Source of the DNA: Cristatella mucedo
Lineage: Eukaryota; Bryozoa; Phylactolaemata; Cristatellidae
Reading direction: 5' to 3'
Assembly (NCBI GenBank): GCA_009760855.2
Contig: WPIO01000039.1
Span: forward strand, 907,001-971,000
DNA length: 64,000 nucleotides
In this document: positions 22,426 through 34,050 of the stretch, in pieces
Numbering within the stretch: the first letter of the stretch is position 1
How the letters are laid out: each line of letters opens with the position of its first letter
Notes under the pieces: generated by a model
Database searches by the model: none
Told to the model about the DNA's origin: nothing
Seen by the model: the letters and a program-made list of their open reading frames with translations, nothing else
Translations under genes and position numbers: made by a program

Positions 22426-22537
22426 CCCATTGAAGTACACGGTTACCCATTGGGTAAATATACGGAATACCCATCGGAGTACACGGAGTAGCCATTAGAG
22501 TGCATGTAGTACCTATTGGAGTACATGGAGTAATGTC

Positions 22538-22584
22538 AACAATAGGATGACAGTACTTTTATATAGCCCTCTCATAGAACTGAA
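22538..22584 (-). mobile_element. Second LINE-A 3' end in the minisatellite
   Basis: 'aataggatgacagtactttt' and 'tagccctctcatagaactga' match the LINE-A terminus. It runs straight into the CT array at the position where LINE-A has its own short CT run. Confidence 0.65.
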
Positions 22585-22836
22585 TCTCTCTCTCTCTCTC
22601 TATTCCTTTCTCTGTCTCTGTCTCTGTCCCGGTCTCTGTCTGTGTCTTTGTGTCTTCTTCTGTCTCTCTCTGTCTCTGTCTTTTTGTCTTTGTCTGTCTC
22701 TGTCTCTGTCTCTCTATGTGTCTCTGTGTCTCTCTGTCTATAACTCTGTCTCTCCATCTCTCCGTCTCTCTGTCTCTGTCTCTCTCTCTCTCCGTGTCTC
22801 TGTCTGTCTCTCTGTCTGTCTGTCTCTCTCTCTCTC

Positions 22837-22923
<87 letters not shown>

Positions 22924-22990
22924 GTCTCTGTCGCTCTCTTACTCTGTCTGTCTGTCTGTCTCTCTCTGTCTCTCTGTCTCTCTGTCTCTC

Positions 22991-23051
<61 letters not shown>
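22585..23051. repeat. CT and TA microsatellite array
   Basis: CT-rich (TCTCTG variants) at 22585-22838, TA with TACA interruptions at 22836-22920, then CT again to 23051. The Leu/Ser and Arg/Glu open frames over it are low-complexity artefacts. Confidence 0.95.
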
Positions 23052-23054
<3 letters not shown>

Positions 23055-23140
23055 CCATAGCAGTCCACAGAGTACTCATTGGACTACATGGAGTACCATT
23101 TGGAGTACACGGAGTACTCATAGGAGTACACGGTCGAGTG

Positions 23141-24409
23141 CCTCTGCCTAAACGGCGGTGAGGTCTTTTCACACCTAACTCGTGCTCAGAAAAAAATACC
23201 TTGTTCACTTACTTTCTTCGACTTTCGCCTCCCGCAGTCAGGTTCTCGACGTATAAATGTGTATTTATCAATTATCCACGGATGATCCTTACTCCAACTT
23301 GAGATGTTTTGACAGTTATAGTCATTTTACTTGCCAAAGTAGCGTTCTTTGGTTTATTATTTGATTTGATTTATTATTTGGTTTCTTTGATCTGATTTAT
23401 TATTGGGGGCTTATTACACATCCAGCGAGAATTCCAAATACAGACATTAAGTTGGGTGGCCGGTGTGATAGTGGGCCTGATGATCGCCAAGTTCGAATGA
23501 TTTAAACCAGTTTAAGGGGATATCAGGCAGGGCGGCGTGAAACAATGCTTTTAATGCAGAACGATGGGAGCCTTAGGTGGCTCTTCAGCACCGTCTGGGC
23601 CGTCTTTCAGATTAACCCAGGGCACGACTCTCTGCAACCGTTAGCACATCAAGCAAAGAAAACGGAAGACGGTAGCGTGACCATAATAGCACGATCGTAT
23701 CTAATATACACGTTCGTAACTGCTGATGAAACTAAGGCTGAACCTCTACGCATATTCGTAACAGTGGGCGAATTTATGGCCGACTGGGACATGATGGGCA
23801 CCTCTGGAAGTGGCTACATGTAACTAGGCACAAGATTTTTCAAGTGCTGTGGTAAAACCGCAATCAGACAAGGTAAGTCGGTCTTAGCTTTGACGGTTTC
23901 CATATTCTATGTTCAAGAGAACCTTGATTTTTGAAGAGTATTTTGCAATAGAAAAGAAACGCCGTTAGTGATTGGTGTCGGGAGGCGAGAATTTTTGGTG
24001 GTAGTGAAATGGTAAGAGGTTGGAGGTTGTCACAATCTCCACGAGATGTCAATTGGGAGGCAAGTGTATTGCCCAGTGAGTAAATTATTAGAATTGAGAT
24101 CAACTGAGTTGAGTAATCCTTGTCTCTCAATAATATTTTACCAGCTACCGACTGTGATATTATAAAAGCAACCTAATAATTTAAGCAGTAATATTAATTT
24201 TTTTAAAGTAATCAAATTGACCTTAATCTCCATCCAGGAGTGGATTATTACAAACTAAAATTATCTGTGGTTTACAAATAGCTGACCGAAAATCAGTGCG
24301 TAAGGTTATGTAAAATGCCTTGTGTTAAGCGTGAAAAGCAAACAAGTTATCTCGCTTAAACTCTTTCCTAAATCAATCTTATATGGCCTAATATATAATC
24401 TACCTACTT
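23141..24409. other. Intergenic, nothing firm
   Basis: A tRNA-like patch at 23456-23520 ('tggccggtgtgatagtgggc' and 'aagttcgaatgattt') may be a worn SINE head. The frame at 23545-23823 (92 codons) has no recognised motif. Otherwise nothing seen. Confidence 0.3.
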
Positions 24410-24945
24410 TCAGCTACATAAAATTACTAAAATGTAGGTTTCCTAGACAGGGGTACCACATCTAAATTGGTCCATACATTTGTGACATCCTGTCTCGACT
24501 TCTGTAACTCACTGCTTGCTGGTCTACCGGCCTGTGCAATCAGGCGCTTACACCTACTGCAAAACTCTGCAGCTAGGCTTGTCTATCGTGAGCATCGCAG
24601 TTTCCCTATCACACAGCTTCTCACAGATCTTCGCTGGGTCCCAGTCAAGTAACTCGTTGACTTCAAGGTTTTTTCACTCACTTTTAGGTTCCTTCAGTCT
24701 TTGGCTCAAGCCTACCTATCAGATATACTCTTCCACCACGTTAAGCATCGTACTAATCGCTTTTAGGAAACGAACTGTTTACCCACATCTCAGACAAATC
24801 TAAAATCCTTATGAGAGCCTGCGTTTAGTTCATATGATCCCAAAGCCTGGAACTCACACTAAAGCTGAGTCACGTCATAAAGTGCCTAGATAGAAATTGT
24901 GTTCTCTGAGAACGCTATACCAACTGTATTATTATTGTTATATTT
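24410..24945 (+). mobile_element. LINE-A 5'-truncated copy with 3' UTR deletion
   Basis: Starts in ORF2 ('cagctacataaaattactaa') and carries [20 protein letters not shown] in the frame at 24467-24652. The C-terminus follows, then it jumps from 'ctgagtcacgtcat' directly to 'aaagtgcctagatagaaatt' (the terminal stem-loop) and an ATT tract at about 24928-24940. Most of the 3' UTR is missing. Confidence 0.85.
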
Positions 24946-24947
24946 TT

Positions 24948-25065
24948 TATAGTGTCCCGAGAGACTATAATCTGTATCCAGGTGCTTATCATACGCCTCA
25001 GAGGTCGAGCTCAAGATTTGACGGTGAGCAGATTATTACCCGCGGGCCGTGCAAGGGCGGTTGTA
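24948..25065 (-). mobile_element. SINE-2 copy, degenerate
   Basis: 'tatagtgtcccgagagacta' and 'taatctgtatccaggtgctt' match the SINE-2/LINE-A shared end. 'gcctcagaggtcgagctc' matches the tRNA-like B-box side. It abuts the LINE-A tail at 24945. Confidence 0.5.
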
Positions 25066-25351
25066 TATAAACTCGTGGCTTTCGGTATGTAAGACCCCTG
25101 GCTGGAGACCTGCACTAAATAATGCTCAGGTGCTTATGCAAAGCTCACCTGGGTCAAAGCAGGCAAGTGCTCTCAGGCGAACTGACAGTCGGCCGGACTG
25201 ATATGTACTTAGCTGAGACTTAAGTGATGCAAGTCGGTACAGGTAGTGACAGTAACCGCTAGCGAATTGCAAGCTCTTGATGGATTGCCGACAAAATTTA
25301 ATATAAGTCAAGGAGTGGGAACTAGAGGCTGAAGAGAACTCGGCAATAAGT

Positions 25352-25516
25352 GAGCCGGGATCGCACACTAGGTATGGCAGTAACGACCTGGGCCCGGAGG
25401 TCTTGGGTTCGTATCCTGCGGCGGACGATCTGTTGATGCAGCAGCAAGTGGTGGTAATGGCCTTCAAGGCACTTCTGCCGCTAAATAAAAGAGGCCGTTA
25501 AATAAGCTAGCATAAA
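25352..25516 (+). mobile_element. SINE-1 copy
   Basis: 'cacactaggtatggcagtaa' is the A-box side, and 'gaggtcttgggttcgtatcc' the B box. Next come 'gcagcaagtggtggtaatgg' and the end 'gaggccgttaaataagctag'. Confidence 0.8.
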
Positions 25517-25556
25517 AAATTCTGGAGGACCAAGGACGTTGGATTGGTAGGCTCTG

Positions 25557-25826
25557 GTGCTAGTGACTGAAGTGACCCATACACTACACGGGGATCTTGA
25601 GAGGGATTCAACGCTTGATCGGGAGCCAGCAGAAGCTTCTACAGAAGTTCCGGGCGAGGTGGAAGCTACGCCATTGACGACTGACCAGACGATAGACCAG
25701 ACGGTAGACCAGACGGTAGACCAGACGGTAGACCAGACGGTAGACCAGACGGTAGACCAGACGACAGACCAGCCGGTAGACCAGACGATAGACCAGACGA
25801 CAGACCAGACGAGCCTTCGAGTTTAG
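25557..25826 (+). CDS. Possible exon with DQTV tetrapeptide repeats, unassigned
   Basis: An 89-codon open frame. Its N-terminal half is acidic and Pro/Glu-rich (DREPAEASTEVPGEVEATP). It leads into repeats of the four-residue unit DQTV/DQTI/DQTT, encoded by a 12-bp minisatellite. The opposite strand is also open because a 12-bp period never changes frame, so openness is weak evidence. There is no ATG in good context and no homology that I recognise. It could be a low-complexity exon or simply a minisatellite. Confidence 0.2.
   Translation: MLVTEVTHTLHGDLERDSTLDREPAEASTEVPGEVEATPLTTDQTIDQTVDQTVDQTVDQTVDQTVDQTTDQPVDQTIDQTTDQTSLRV
25681..25812. repeat. 12-bp minisatellite, 11 units
   Basis: Eleven consecutive 12-mers of TAGACCAGACGG, with variants ending GACGA or starting CAG. 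Five identical units occupy 25693-25752. The last five units vary most. Confidence 0.97.
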
Positions 25827-26295
25827 CACCAACTGATCACGGCTAAGGGCACATACCAATAGTACTAAATATGGAGAAGAACAACAAATATAGACGTGAT
25901 TTCACAAACGCTTCGACTAGTTTAGCTGTCTTGCTCTAATATATATTGACAAGCTCGTAGTTTGGATATATTCCTTGGCTTAACTTTGGTTGACTTGAAG
26001 GTAGCAGGAAAGTAGTCATCTGACGATATGTCATTTCGAGATCGTACAACTAGACTATAGGCAGACCTCACCGTAATGATGACACCCGAACTACTATTCA
26101 GGTTTGTTAGAGCTAATATTTGTAACATAAAAATATGTTTAATGAAAGCTTCTTATTGAATGCTAGTTCATCGGACGAAGTTTGGCCATGTTCATTCCCT
26201 CTGTGCTGCTTCGATCAATAGACCCCCGGTTATCATCTGTGTGGGAAAGTGTTTGGGAAAAGCTTGCTATAATACTTGCAAACTGTTGGTCTATA

Positions 26296-27146
<851 letters not shown>

Positions 27147-27262
27147 CACACAAACACACACACACACACACACTCTATCTCTCTCTTTCTCTCTTACACA
27201 AACCCATGCACATGCAGGCACGCACGCACGCACAGACACACAAATGCACACACACACACACG

Positions 27263-27303
<41 letters not shown>
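27147..27303. repeat. Compound CA / CT / GCAC / TA microsatellite
   Basis: CA repeats (27147-27173), a CT-rich part, CGCA and CA repeats (27218-27274), then TA repeats to 27303. The TA end touches the 3' end of a SINE-1. Confidence 0.95.
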
Positions 27304-27306
<3 letters not shown>

Positions 27307-27450
27307 GAATAGCTGATTAAACAGCTTCATTTGTATAGCAGCAGCAGGAGGATCTTACCGCCAGTAATCGCCGCTTGCAGTTGGCAGTGCGAGCACCTTA
27401 GTCCACGTCGATCCGTCGAATCCGTAGCTGCGTTCGTAGTTATGCGGCTA
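27304..27450 (-). mobile_element. SINE-1 copy, degenerate at head
   Basis: The 3' end 'agctgattaaacagcttcat' is well preserved, as is 'gccgcttgcagttggcagtg'. The tRNA-like head beyond 27400 is hard to follow. Confidence 0.65.
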
Positions 27451-27624
27451 AGACTCTTTGGTGCATCCTTAATCGTTAGGATGAAGAGATTACCAAGCGC
27501 ATGCAGGTAACAGACTTTTAAACTTGGCACTTATACTAGCCAGGGCTGCATAACTACTGTAGAATGTATTAATTACAATTTTTTTGCAGTTCTGAAATTC
27601 ATAAATATGAACCATACAATTTTG

Positions 27625-27865
27625 TATACGTATAATAGCACATAATGTATCTCCGTCTGTAACACGACAAAACTATAAAGACTATGTGGGTATTACGAAG
27701 GAGAATTTTGTATAGCGCACTCGCAGCCTACGAGGCTTTCGGTACACATTCGTAAGCAACAGACGTCATCTCATGCAACAAAGAGAAAGTAGGAAGCTTA
27801 GCAGAGTCAGGAGAGCATGGAAGTAGCAGCTCAGAACCTCTCATATGTCTTGCTTCGTTTTGTAC
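27625..27865 (-). mobile_element. LINE-B 3'-end copy
   Basis: 'aatgtatctccgtctgtaac', 'actatgtgggtattacgaag' and 'gcaacaaagagaaagtagga' match 46050-46260 closely. This is the 3' UTR and C-terminus only. Confidence 0.88.
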
Positions 27866-27904
27866 GTAGTGCTACACTGGTACACATTCCCAGTATCCTT
27901 CACA

Positions 27905-28062
27905 TGTATATAAATAAATATATAAATACGTAATTCATTTGTATAGTGCCATAAGAGAACTTAATCTCTATTCAGGCGCTTTGCATGTGCCTCCGGGCTC
28001 GAACTCACGACCTCAGCCAGACCTTGGTCTGGGCGAGCACCATAGACGGTCACCTGTAATTT
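27905..28062 (-). mobile_element. SINE-2 copy with LINE-A tail
   Basis: The mirror of the 14640 copy: the shared stem-loop ('gagaacttaatctctattca', then 'ggcgctttgca'), the B-box region 'cgggctcgaactcacgacct' and the A-box side 'gcgagcaccatagacggtc'. Confidence 0.8.
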
Positions 28063-31000
28063 AGGCTGCACAGGGGACTTTAGTTCAGCGGCTAACGTAG
28101 AACGTATGCCAAGCATTCGCTTGTCCCAACGCAGTGATGGTGCAGAGACATTCTCAGTTTAGCTTGTTGCTCGTACCTGATTCAGCAGCGAGTCTCATTC
28201 CAGTTTTTGTAACATAATACTAGCGGTAGACTGATTGATGCTCACGAAACGACTCTTACCCTGACTTTATTCTAGCTAATAAGGGATAACTATTCATTTA
28301 GCTCGCTGGAGTAGCTTGCAGGTAATTGGAGAGCAGCGTGTCTAATTCTAAAAATTTCATACGTGGTAAGCAGTTCACCTATCTAAAAAAGCACCAAACC
28401 ATCGCGTTCCGCTGGACATGCTGCCTGTGCAGTCCACGGATCTTTGTCTCGTGATTTTCGCTGTAGCCACACGAGGATCAAGAGACAAATTTCCCACAAG
28501 CAGAGCAATAATTTGAACGAGTGATAGTGTGAGATAACTCGAGCTGCTATCTCTAAATTCAGATCAGCTCAAGGAATTTGTCTGAGAATGCCATAGTTAC
28601 GTTTTCCGCTAAACAGAATCTGACGTACATCAATGTTAATGTACATACAGAGCTACTCAAGGTCACACGCTTACAGGTCAATTATAAGATTTAGTGCCGA
28701 TATGCCATTTGACTCTTAGCGGCTAGTCCTACTAACTTACCGTGCCTTCGTAAGATATAGTCCAACACTAATGACAATACAGTTGTATGCACTGCTTCAT
28801 TGTTTGCCTTTAGCATTAACTATGAGTTCCTGAATTTTATACCTCTGTCGTAGCTTCGCCAAGTTGTTATGAGTGCGGCTCACAGACAGAAAGTTATATT
28901 GTGAAAATTACCCGATTTTATTCGTAAATATTAGCTGCTCTGGAAAGACTACCTAGGGTATAAAAGTGCTTGTTGAATAAATCACTTGTTTGTGTTCCGT
29001 ATTAGTCGAATGCTCCTTCGAAAGTTCTCTTTATCCCAGTATTAAGTCCACATTATAAAAATTATTGACTTATACAATTTTTGCTGTATATCTTTCCGAA
29101 ATAGCTAATTCATTCCAGGGACATTACATTGCGAGTGCGAGCCTAATAACTAATTACTGATAGCAACGTGCCTAATAGCAGCATGCAGCTTAAAGCGTAG
29201 GTGATTTTGATTGGATGCTTAAAGACTGCTTAGACGTATCCTATGCCGACTGCGGTGACAAGACCACATATTTCGCAATTTTTACTACTGCGGAGTGCTT
29301 AAATAATCTTATCGCCAAAACTATGGCTCCAACGGCTAATAACGTGGCCCTAGTTGAGCACTGTATGTTAGCTAGAAAACTTACCAAACATAATAGTCTA
29401 TATTCAAACCTTAGCCTAATGAAGACCCCTATCGTAGAAAAATCTACACACTTAACGATAATAGTAGTCTTTCCGTATTTTTATAAACTAATCTCTCTTT
29501 GATTATGATAGGTCTTGTGTATAGTGCCCTACGAGAACTGTCTAAACTTTCAGCAGCATTATAACTCAATGCAAGAGAGAAAATAGCCGATTGTAAATCC
29601 TAAGCATAACTGCCTAATTACACAAGCATGGAAAGCACCTAAGTGTAAAAAGTAGACCCTAATGGCTCGCAAAGACGAGGTAGACCTCTGTTTGGAGCCC
29701 TGAACAGTTTCATGCATATTTTAGCCAGGTTGAAACGCTTGGAGGGAATACAATTGGATTCATACGGGTTAAAAACCAAAATTTTACCCTAGTCACTCAA
29801 ATGGCAGTTAACGAGGATTGAACCTAGGTAGTGTAGCAAATTATGACTTTTTGCATCTCTATAAAAGCATACCAAACGGACTTGATTTGTGAGGTTTGTT
29901 GTTTGAGATTTGTTGGTGAATATTTTAATGCTTTTGGAGTGTACAAGCCTACTGAGCATTCTCCATAGAATTCGAGGCGGATTGGAAAAAGAGCGGTATG
30001 ATTTTCGTCAGAGGTGCAGTTGATACCGAATAATGAGAACATGATGAATGATAACGTGGAGAAACCTGAGATGTGATTCTATCGGATTAATAGGCAGGAG
30101 TAAAAAAATGACAAAAAGTGATCTCGTAGTCTTTTAGACAGCCATGGCATGAGAGCCTCTCATCCGGAATACCTCCATGGAAACTACATTGTAGTGAGGG
30201 TTAATGGAAGCCAGCATTTCCGATAGCAAAATGGTGTTGTAAGGATATTGGCCAGAGTAGAGGATCGATTGTGACCTCTCAGCAGACAGCGTGGGATTGC
30301 TGCAGACAGCCAGCCTATAACCAAGCAGAGGCAATCTGCTTGAGTTAATCAGTGCTTCTGCATTATCCATTAATCCAACATAGAAAATACAGATTGTTTT
30401 GCAGAACCAAGGAGGTGGAGTACTGAAGCGAATTAAAGTCAATGGAGAAGTAACCAGGCACAGGTGACACGTGAATCTATGACAGTAATGCGTTTTGTAT
30501 TCCTAAGAGACTCAAAGCTCGACCAAAACTCTTGAGAATTGATTGCAGTCCGCCGTCTTCATCGATAGAAAGCAAAGATGATGGACGAGTAATTATTAGA
30601 CAAAGTGACCAGTAGCCCAAGAAGTACCTCTGACAACCTAGCACCGAATTAGTAAGCATGGGAGCGACAATTGCTCCAGCATTCAGGCTAGTCTACTGGG
30701 AATCTGTGGAGCGAATGAATGATTGCCAAAGGTTCTGGAAAAGGGCATGCAAACTTTGATCGCATAGAATTAGCTTTAGTCTTTCGGGTTAGGATCCAGG
30801 CTGGAGCTGTCTTCATTGGCAGGCCAGCCTCAAGCACGGCCCACCAACGGTATTGTGTTGCAGATTTCCTGTACGTGCTTTCCTGTATTATTGTGAGGCA
30901 ACATATGACTCAGGAGCCTGCGGGCACTGGGCGGAGGCCCAACAAAGGCTCAGACTGCCTAAGCAGCCGCAGGTTCTCGGGCGGTTGAGTGAAGGATAAT

Positions 31001-31544
31001 GATTTTCGGCGGATGACTAGGCAGTCCGGCTCAAATCCATGCATTGGCGGAATCTGTGGGAACATCCATCTACCACAGACTGCCGCCAGCTTTTGGGCGG
31101 ATTGGGAGCGAACAATAACAGCTTGACAGCGCAAAAACTATGCATGCGTGAAATATAAGGGCTGCCGGAATAGTCCAAACAAGGGAGAGGCCTAGATCTC
31201 TTGACGCCGGAAGCCGTCTAGAGTGCGTAGACTGGGAGTGGTTTCTTAGTAAAAGTGCGTAAAAGAAGTGTGCAAAAGAGGTTTTCTTAGTAAAGGTATT
31301 GGTGCCAGGAGACTTTTTTCTCGGTCGCACTACCCAGCCTGACGACGGGTCGTACGGAGGACTGTCACTATAATCAGAACCACACGACTTTGTACGAAAT
31401 GCGAGTGTAGCCGACGCCCTTGCAGACTGAACCCACAATGGCAGCCTAGGGAGGCAGTCATCTAAGCTTGTATGGATCCATTTTGTGTGCAAAAAGCCTC
31501 CCTTCTTTACATTGAGGTATTCCGGAAGCTGTTGGCTATATCAC
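28063..31544. other. Intergenic with unassigned open frames
   Basis: The longest open frames are 31070-31492 (-, 140 codons, basic, no motif), 30134-30442 (-, 102 codons), 30477-30659 (-) and 29215-29502 (+, 95 codons). None has a recognised domain, a clear splice context or a match to the repeats here. A LINE-A-end-like 'gtatagtgccctacgagaac' occurs at about 29519. I see no firm feature. Confidence 0.3.
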
Positions 31545-31980
31545 CTTCAGCTGTAATGTAATGTAATGTATTGCCGTCTGCAACTCCACAAAGTCATACA
31601 GACTATGTGGGTGTTACGCAGGAGAGATTTGTATAACACACTCATAGCCTACGTGGCTTTCGGTACGCATTCGGTAGCCAACAGACTTCGTCTCACGCAA
31701 CAAAGAGAAAGTGAGAAGGATCACAGAGTCAGGGGAGCAGCTGAGGTAGTGAGTAGCTTGAAAGTAGCAGCTCAGGACCGCTGATAAGGATGAGCCATAG
31801 TCGGCAGCAGGATAGTAGTTGTCGTTACGTCAAAACTGTGGAAGCGAGTTCCACAACCACCTGCAGAGCTATAGCTTCTGTCGCCAACAGTCTTTAAGCG
31901 GAGTCATGAGACAGCTAATCTGTTGTCCACACAGGTCCCGAGGGCGCGAAGAGGCTGAAACTGGTGCAGCTGTAGCAGCT
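31545..31980 (-). mobile_element. LINE-B 3'-end copy
   Basis: Begins with a (TGTAA)-type pentamer tract (31553-31572), then 'actatgtgggtgttacgcag', and runs through the C-terminal coding region ('aactgtggaagcgagttcca', 'gtctttaagcggagtcatga') to about 31980. It is close in sequence to 46060-46460. Confidence 0.88.
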
Positions 31981-32804
31981 AAGCTCAGGACAGCATAAGG
32001 TAAACTTATAGCAGAGGTTTGCAGCGGAATAGCTAGTTGCCGGCGAAAGTATATTCGTGTAAAATATGTATTCTCTTGTGCAAGGTATAGTGATCTCTTT
32101 ATTCATACCTCAGCTATTATTGAATCTGACTAATCCGCAAAGGTAGATCGATTTGTGCTACACACAAGTAAGTTTTGGTAGCTAGAGCTCCTATCTGGGT
32201 GGCTTAATCGCAAGCCGAATCTCAAGCTCGATAGCAGCTAGCCGCATCTGGTTAATGCAGCTGCACCAAATTTGCCGGGAAAGGTTGCTCATTTACCACG
32301 GCGTCTTTAGACGACTTGTCAAGAGGCCTGCTTAAGAAAGCAGTTATCCGATAAAAACGTTTTCGAGATTTTCAAGAGGCAGAACATTATTGACGGTCAA
32401 GAGGTCAGAGATAACTCAAAATAGTTGTCCAAGGACAGCACTTCCAAGCTGCATTAGCACCCAAAGTGTTCCAAGTACTATACTCTGAATCAGCAATGGC
32501 AACTCCGCACTCCTTCACAAGTTTCTCCGAATGTAACTTTTGAGGGCAGACGTAGTTTGCGCTTAAGAATAAAGGTAGCTTTGTTTCTGCTCTTTGCTGC
32601 TCACCTTTCGCCTCATCGATAAATGTCTTGGGTTACGAACCCCAAAACAGCCCAAGCATATTGCTTTGGCTCGTGGCATCAACATAGCCTTAAAAGATAT
32701 TCTTTCGGCTTAAGGCTTTTCTTACGACAAATGAATTGGATGAACTTCTTTTACCAACCCAGCTATTCTTGAGGCTACCTCTCACGTTGTGACTGGGTCC
32801 TACT
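31981..32804. other. Intergenic, nothing recognised
   Basis: No family repeat or coding pattern that I can support. Confidence 0.4.
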
Positions 32805-34050
32805 GAGGTAATAATATTAATAATAGCAATAATGCGTTTGTATAGAGCCCTCAGAGAAATAAATCTCTTTCTCTGCATATATTGTCAATGAGGCATGTAA
32901 ATACGATTACGTCTGGCATGCATGGTGTCGGCACGAATGAACACACTAAGGAATTATCACTTGAGGACGCACAAAATTGTGTGACGAAATCTGGTGCGTT
33001 GCGTAGCTTCTTCTTTAGGGCTGTGAAATCGGTGGCTGCCTCGACGTCAGTCGAAAGTAATTGCACGGCTTTAGGACCGTACGAGCTAAAGGGACGGCCT
33101 CCAAAGAGTTTGAGGTCCCGACTAAGTGTAGCTAAAAGGTTTTTGAGTCCTAACATCGGGTGGTACTATTCCTATTCTGGCAGGGGACTAGTTTTGATAG
33201 CTTGTCGAGCATGGAAATGAAGGAAACTACAAGTGAGCATTTAAAACTTGAAGTCGACGCACTGCCATTATTGACGCTGGGGCAAATCAGCCAAAAGGGC
33301 TGTAGCATGGCAACTACGCTGCTCGCAATCGGAGAGCCTGGCTGTAGAGCTATACAGAGGATTAAGCCTTTTGTTGCATAAGATGAAATACCTATTCCAG
33401 CTGAGAGTTACAGAAGACGAGACCGAATATAGAAAATTCAGGGATCAACTTGGATGTAGTTTACCTGTCTGAGCAGGAGCGCATTTTTGCAATGTTGTGC
33501 AGCTTAAACTTAAAAAACTTGACAGTGAAGCTACTGTGGTCGTCTGTAAAAGATCGCTTTGGAAAAAGACGTTCAGGTTTTGTTCTAATGCTACATAAGA
33601 TTTATTTGCAGGGAAAGATCTAAGGCACAATGTAATCAAATTTCTACGCCACATTCGGTTTGGCCATTGCCAGTAAGCTGGTTTTATCGTCATTACATTT
33701 GAAAAAAATTCGCTGCTATCCGAATTTAAGAGAATTTAACGTGCTGCGTAAGGCTGGGAGGATCCGAGCATTGGCAAAACCATGCATCGTATGCATAGAA
33801 ATGAAGGCCTAGACTGTGCGATGGCCATTTTATATGCGAGAGAATAAAGCTGCAAAAGAAGGGCGTTAATTTGGTTACTCAAAGAAAGCTACATTAAACT
33901 ACATGTTGAGAGGAGACAAAAGGATTTCGGCACAGAGTAGTCGACTGCGAAGTTGTTTTAAAACTAGACGCGATCGGTTAAGATATGTGTGCTATATACT
34001 AAGATTGATGTCGTAGACTTCAAAGACGCTGCCTTTTTTTCGTACCGAGA
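32805..34050 (-). mobile_element. LINE-A-related copy, diverged
   Basis: Starts with an ATT-type tract and 'gagccctcagagaaataaat' (terminal stem-loop). The minus frame at 32851-33156 has [15 protein letters not shown] and DFTALKKKLRNA, the family C-terminal motif. Matches continue through 33480-33720 ('aatgttgtgcagcttaaact', 'ttcgctgctatccg'), and more doubtfully to 'gattgatgtcgtagacttca' at 34010. The 3' UTR is shorter than in other copies, so this may be another subfamily. Confidence 0.7.

Larger units (their letters stand above)
22090..23140. repeat. 21-bp minisatellite, interrupted
   Basis: Units approximate GGAGTACACGGAGTACCCAT plus one base, each with two GAGTAC boxes. The period of 21 bp is clearest in minus-strand translation as repeating 7-residue units (CTPIGTQ, CTPVGSP, CTLTGTT, CTHFGTP). 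About 12 units occupy 22100-22356, more lie at 22428-22537, and it resumes at 23052-23140 with the same unit. It is interrupted by two LINE-A 3' ends and by the CT/TA array. The minus-strand frame at 21849-22430 is repeat read-through. Confidence 0.85.

Noticed and set aside
22100-22540. Regularly spaced repeats resembling a CRISPR array
   Set aside because: The period is only 21 bp with no unique spacers, and the setting is clearly eukaryotic. It is a minisatellite.
22547-23161. A 204-codon Leu/Ser open frame and the opposing Arg/Glu frames
   Set aside because: Pure read-through of the CT/TA array.
23456-23520. A tRNA-like patch considered as another SINE
   Set aside because: A- and B-box-like words are present, but no body or tail of either SINE family follows.
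30134-30659. Two adjacent minus-strand frames considered as one broken gene
   Set aside because: They are in different frames, the joined translation matches no family I know, and no splice sites fit convincingly.
31070-31492. A 140-codon minus-strand frame, considered as a gene or LTR-related sequence
   Set aside because: No domain, no start or splice support, no matching repeat in the window, and no defensible TG...CA borders.
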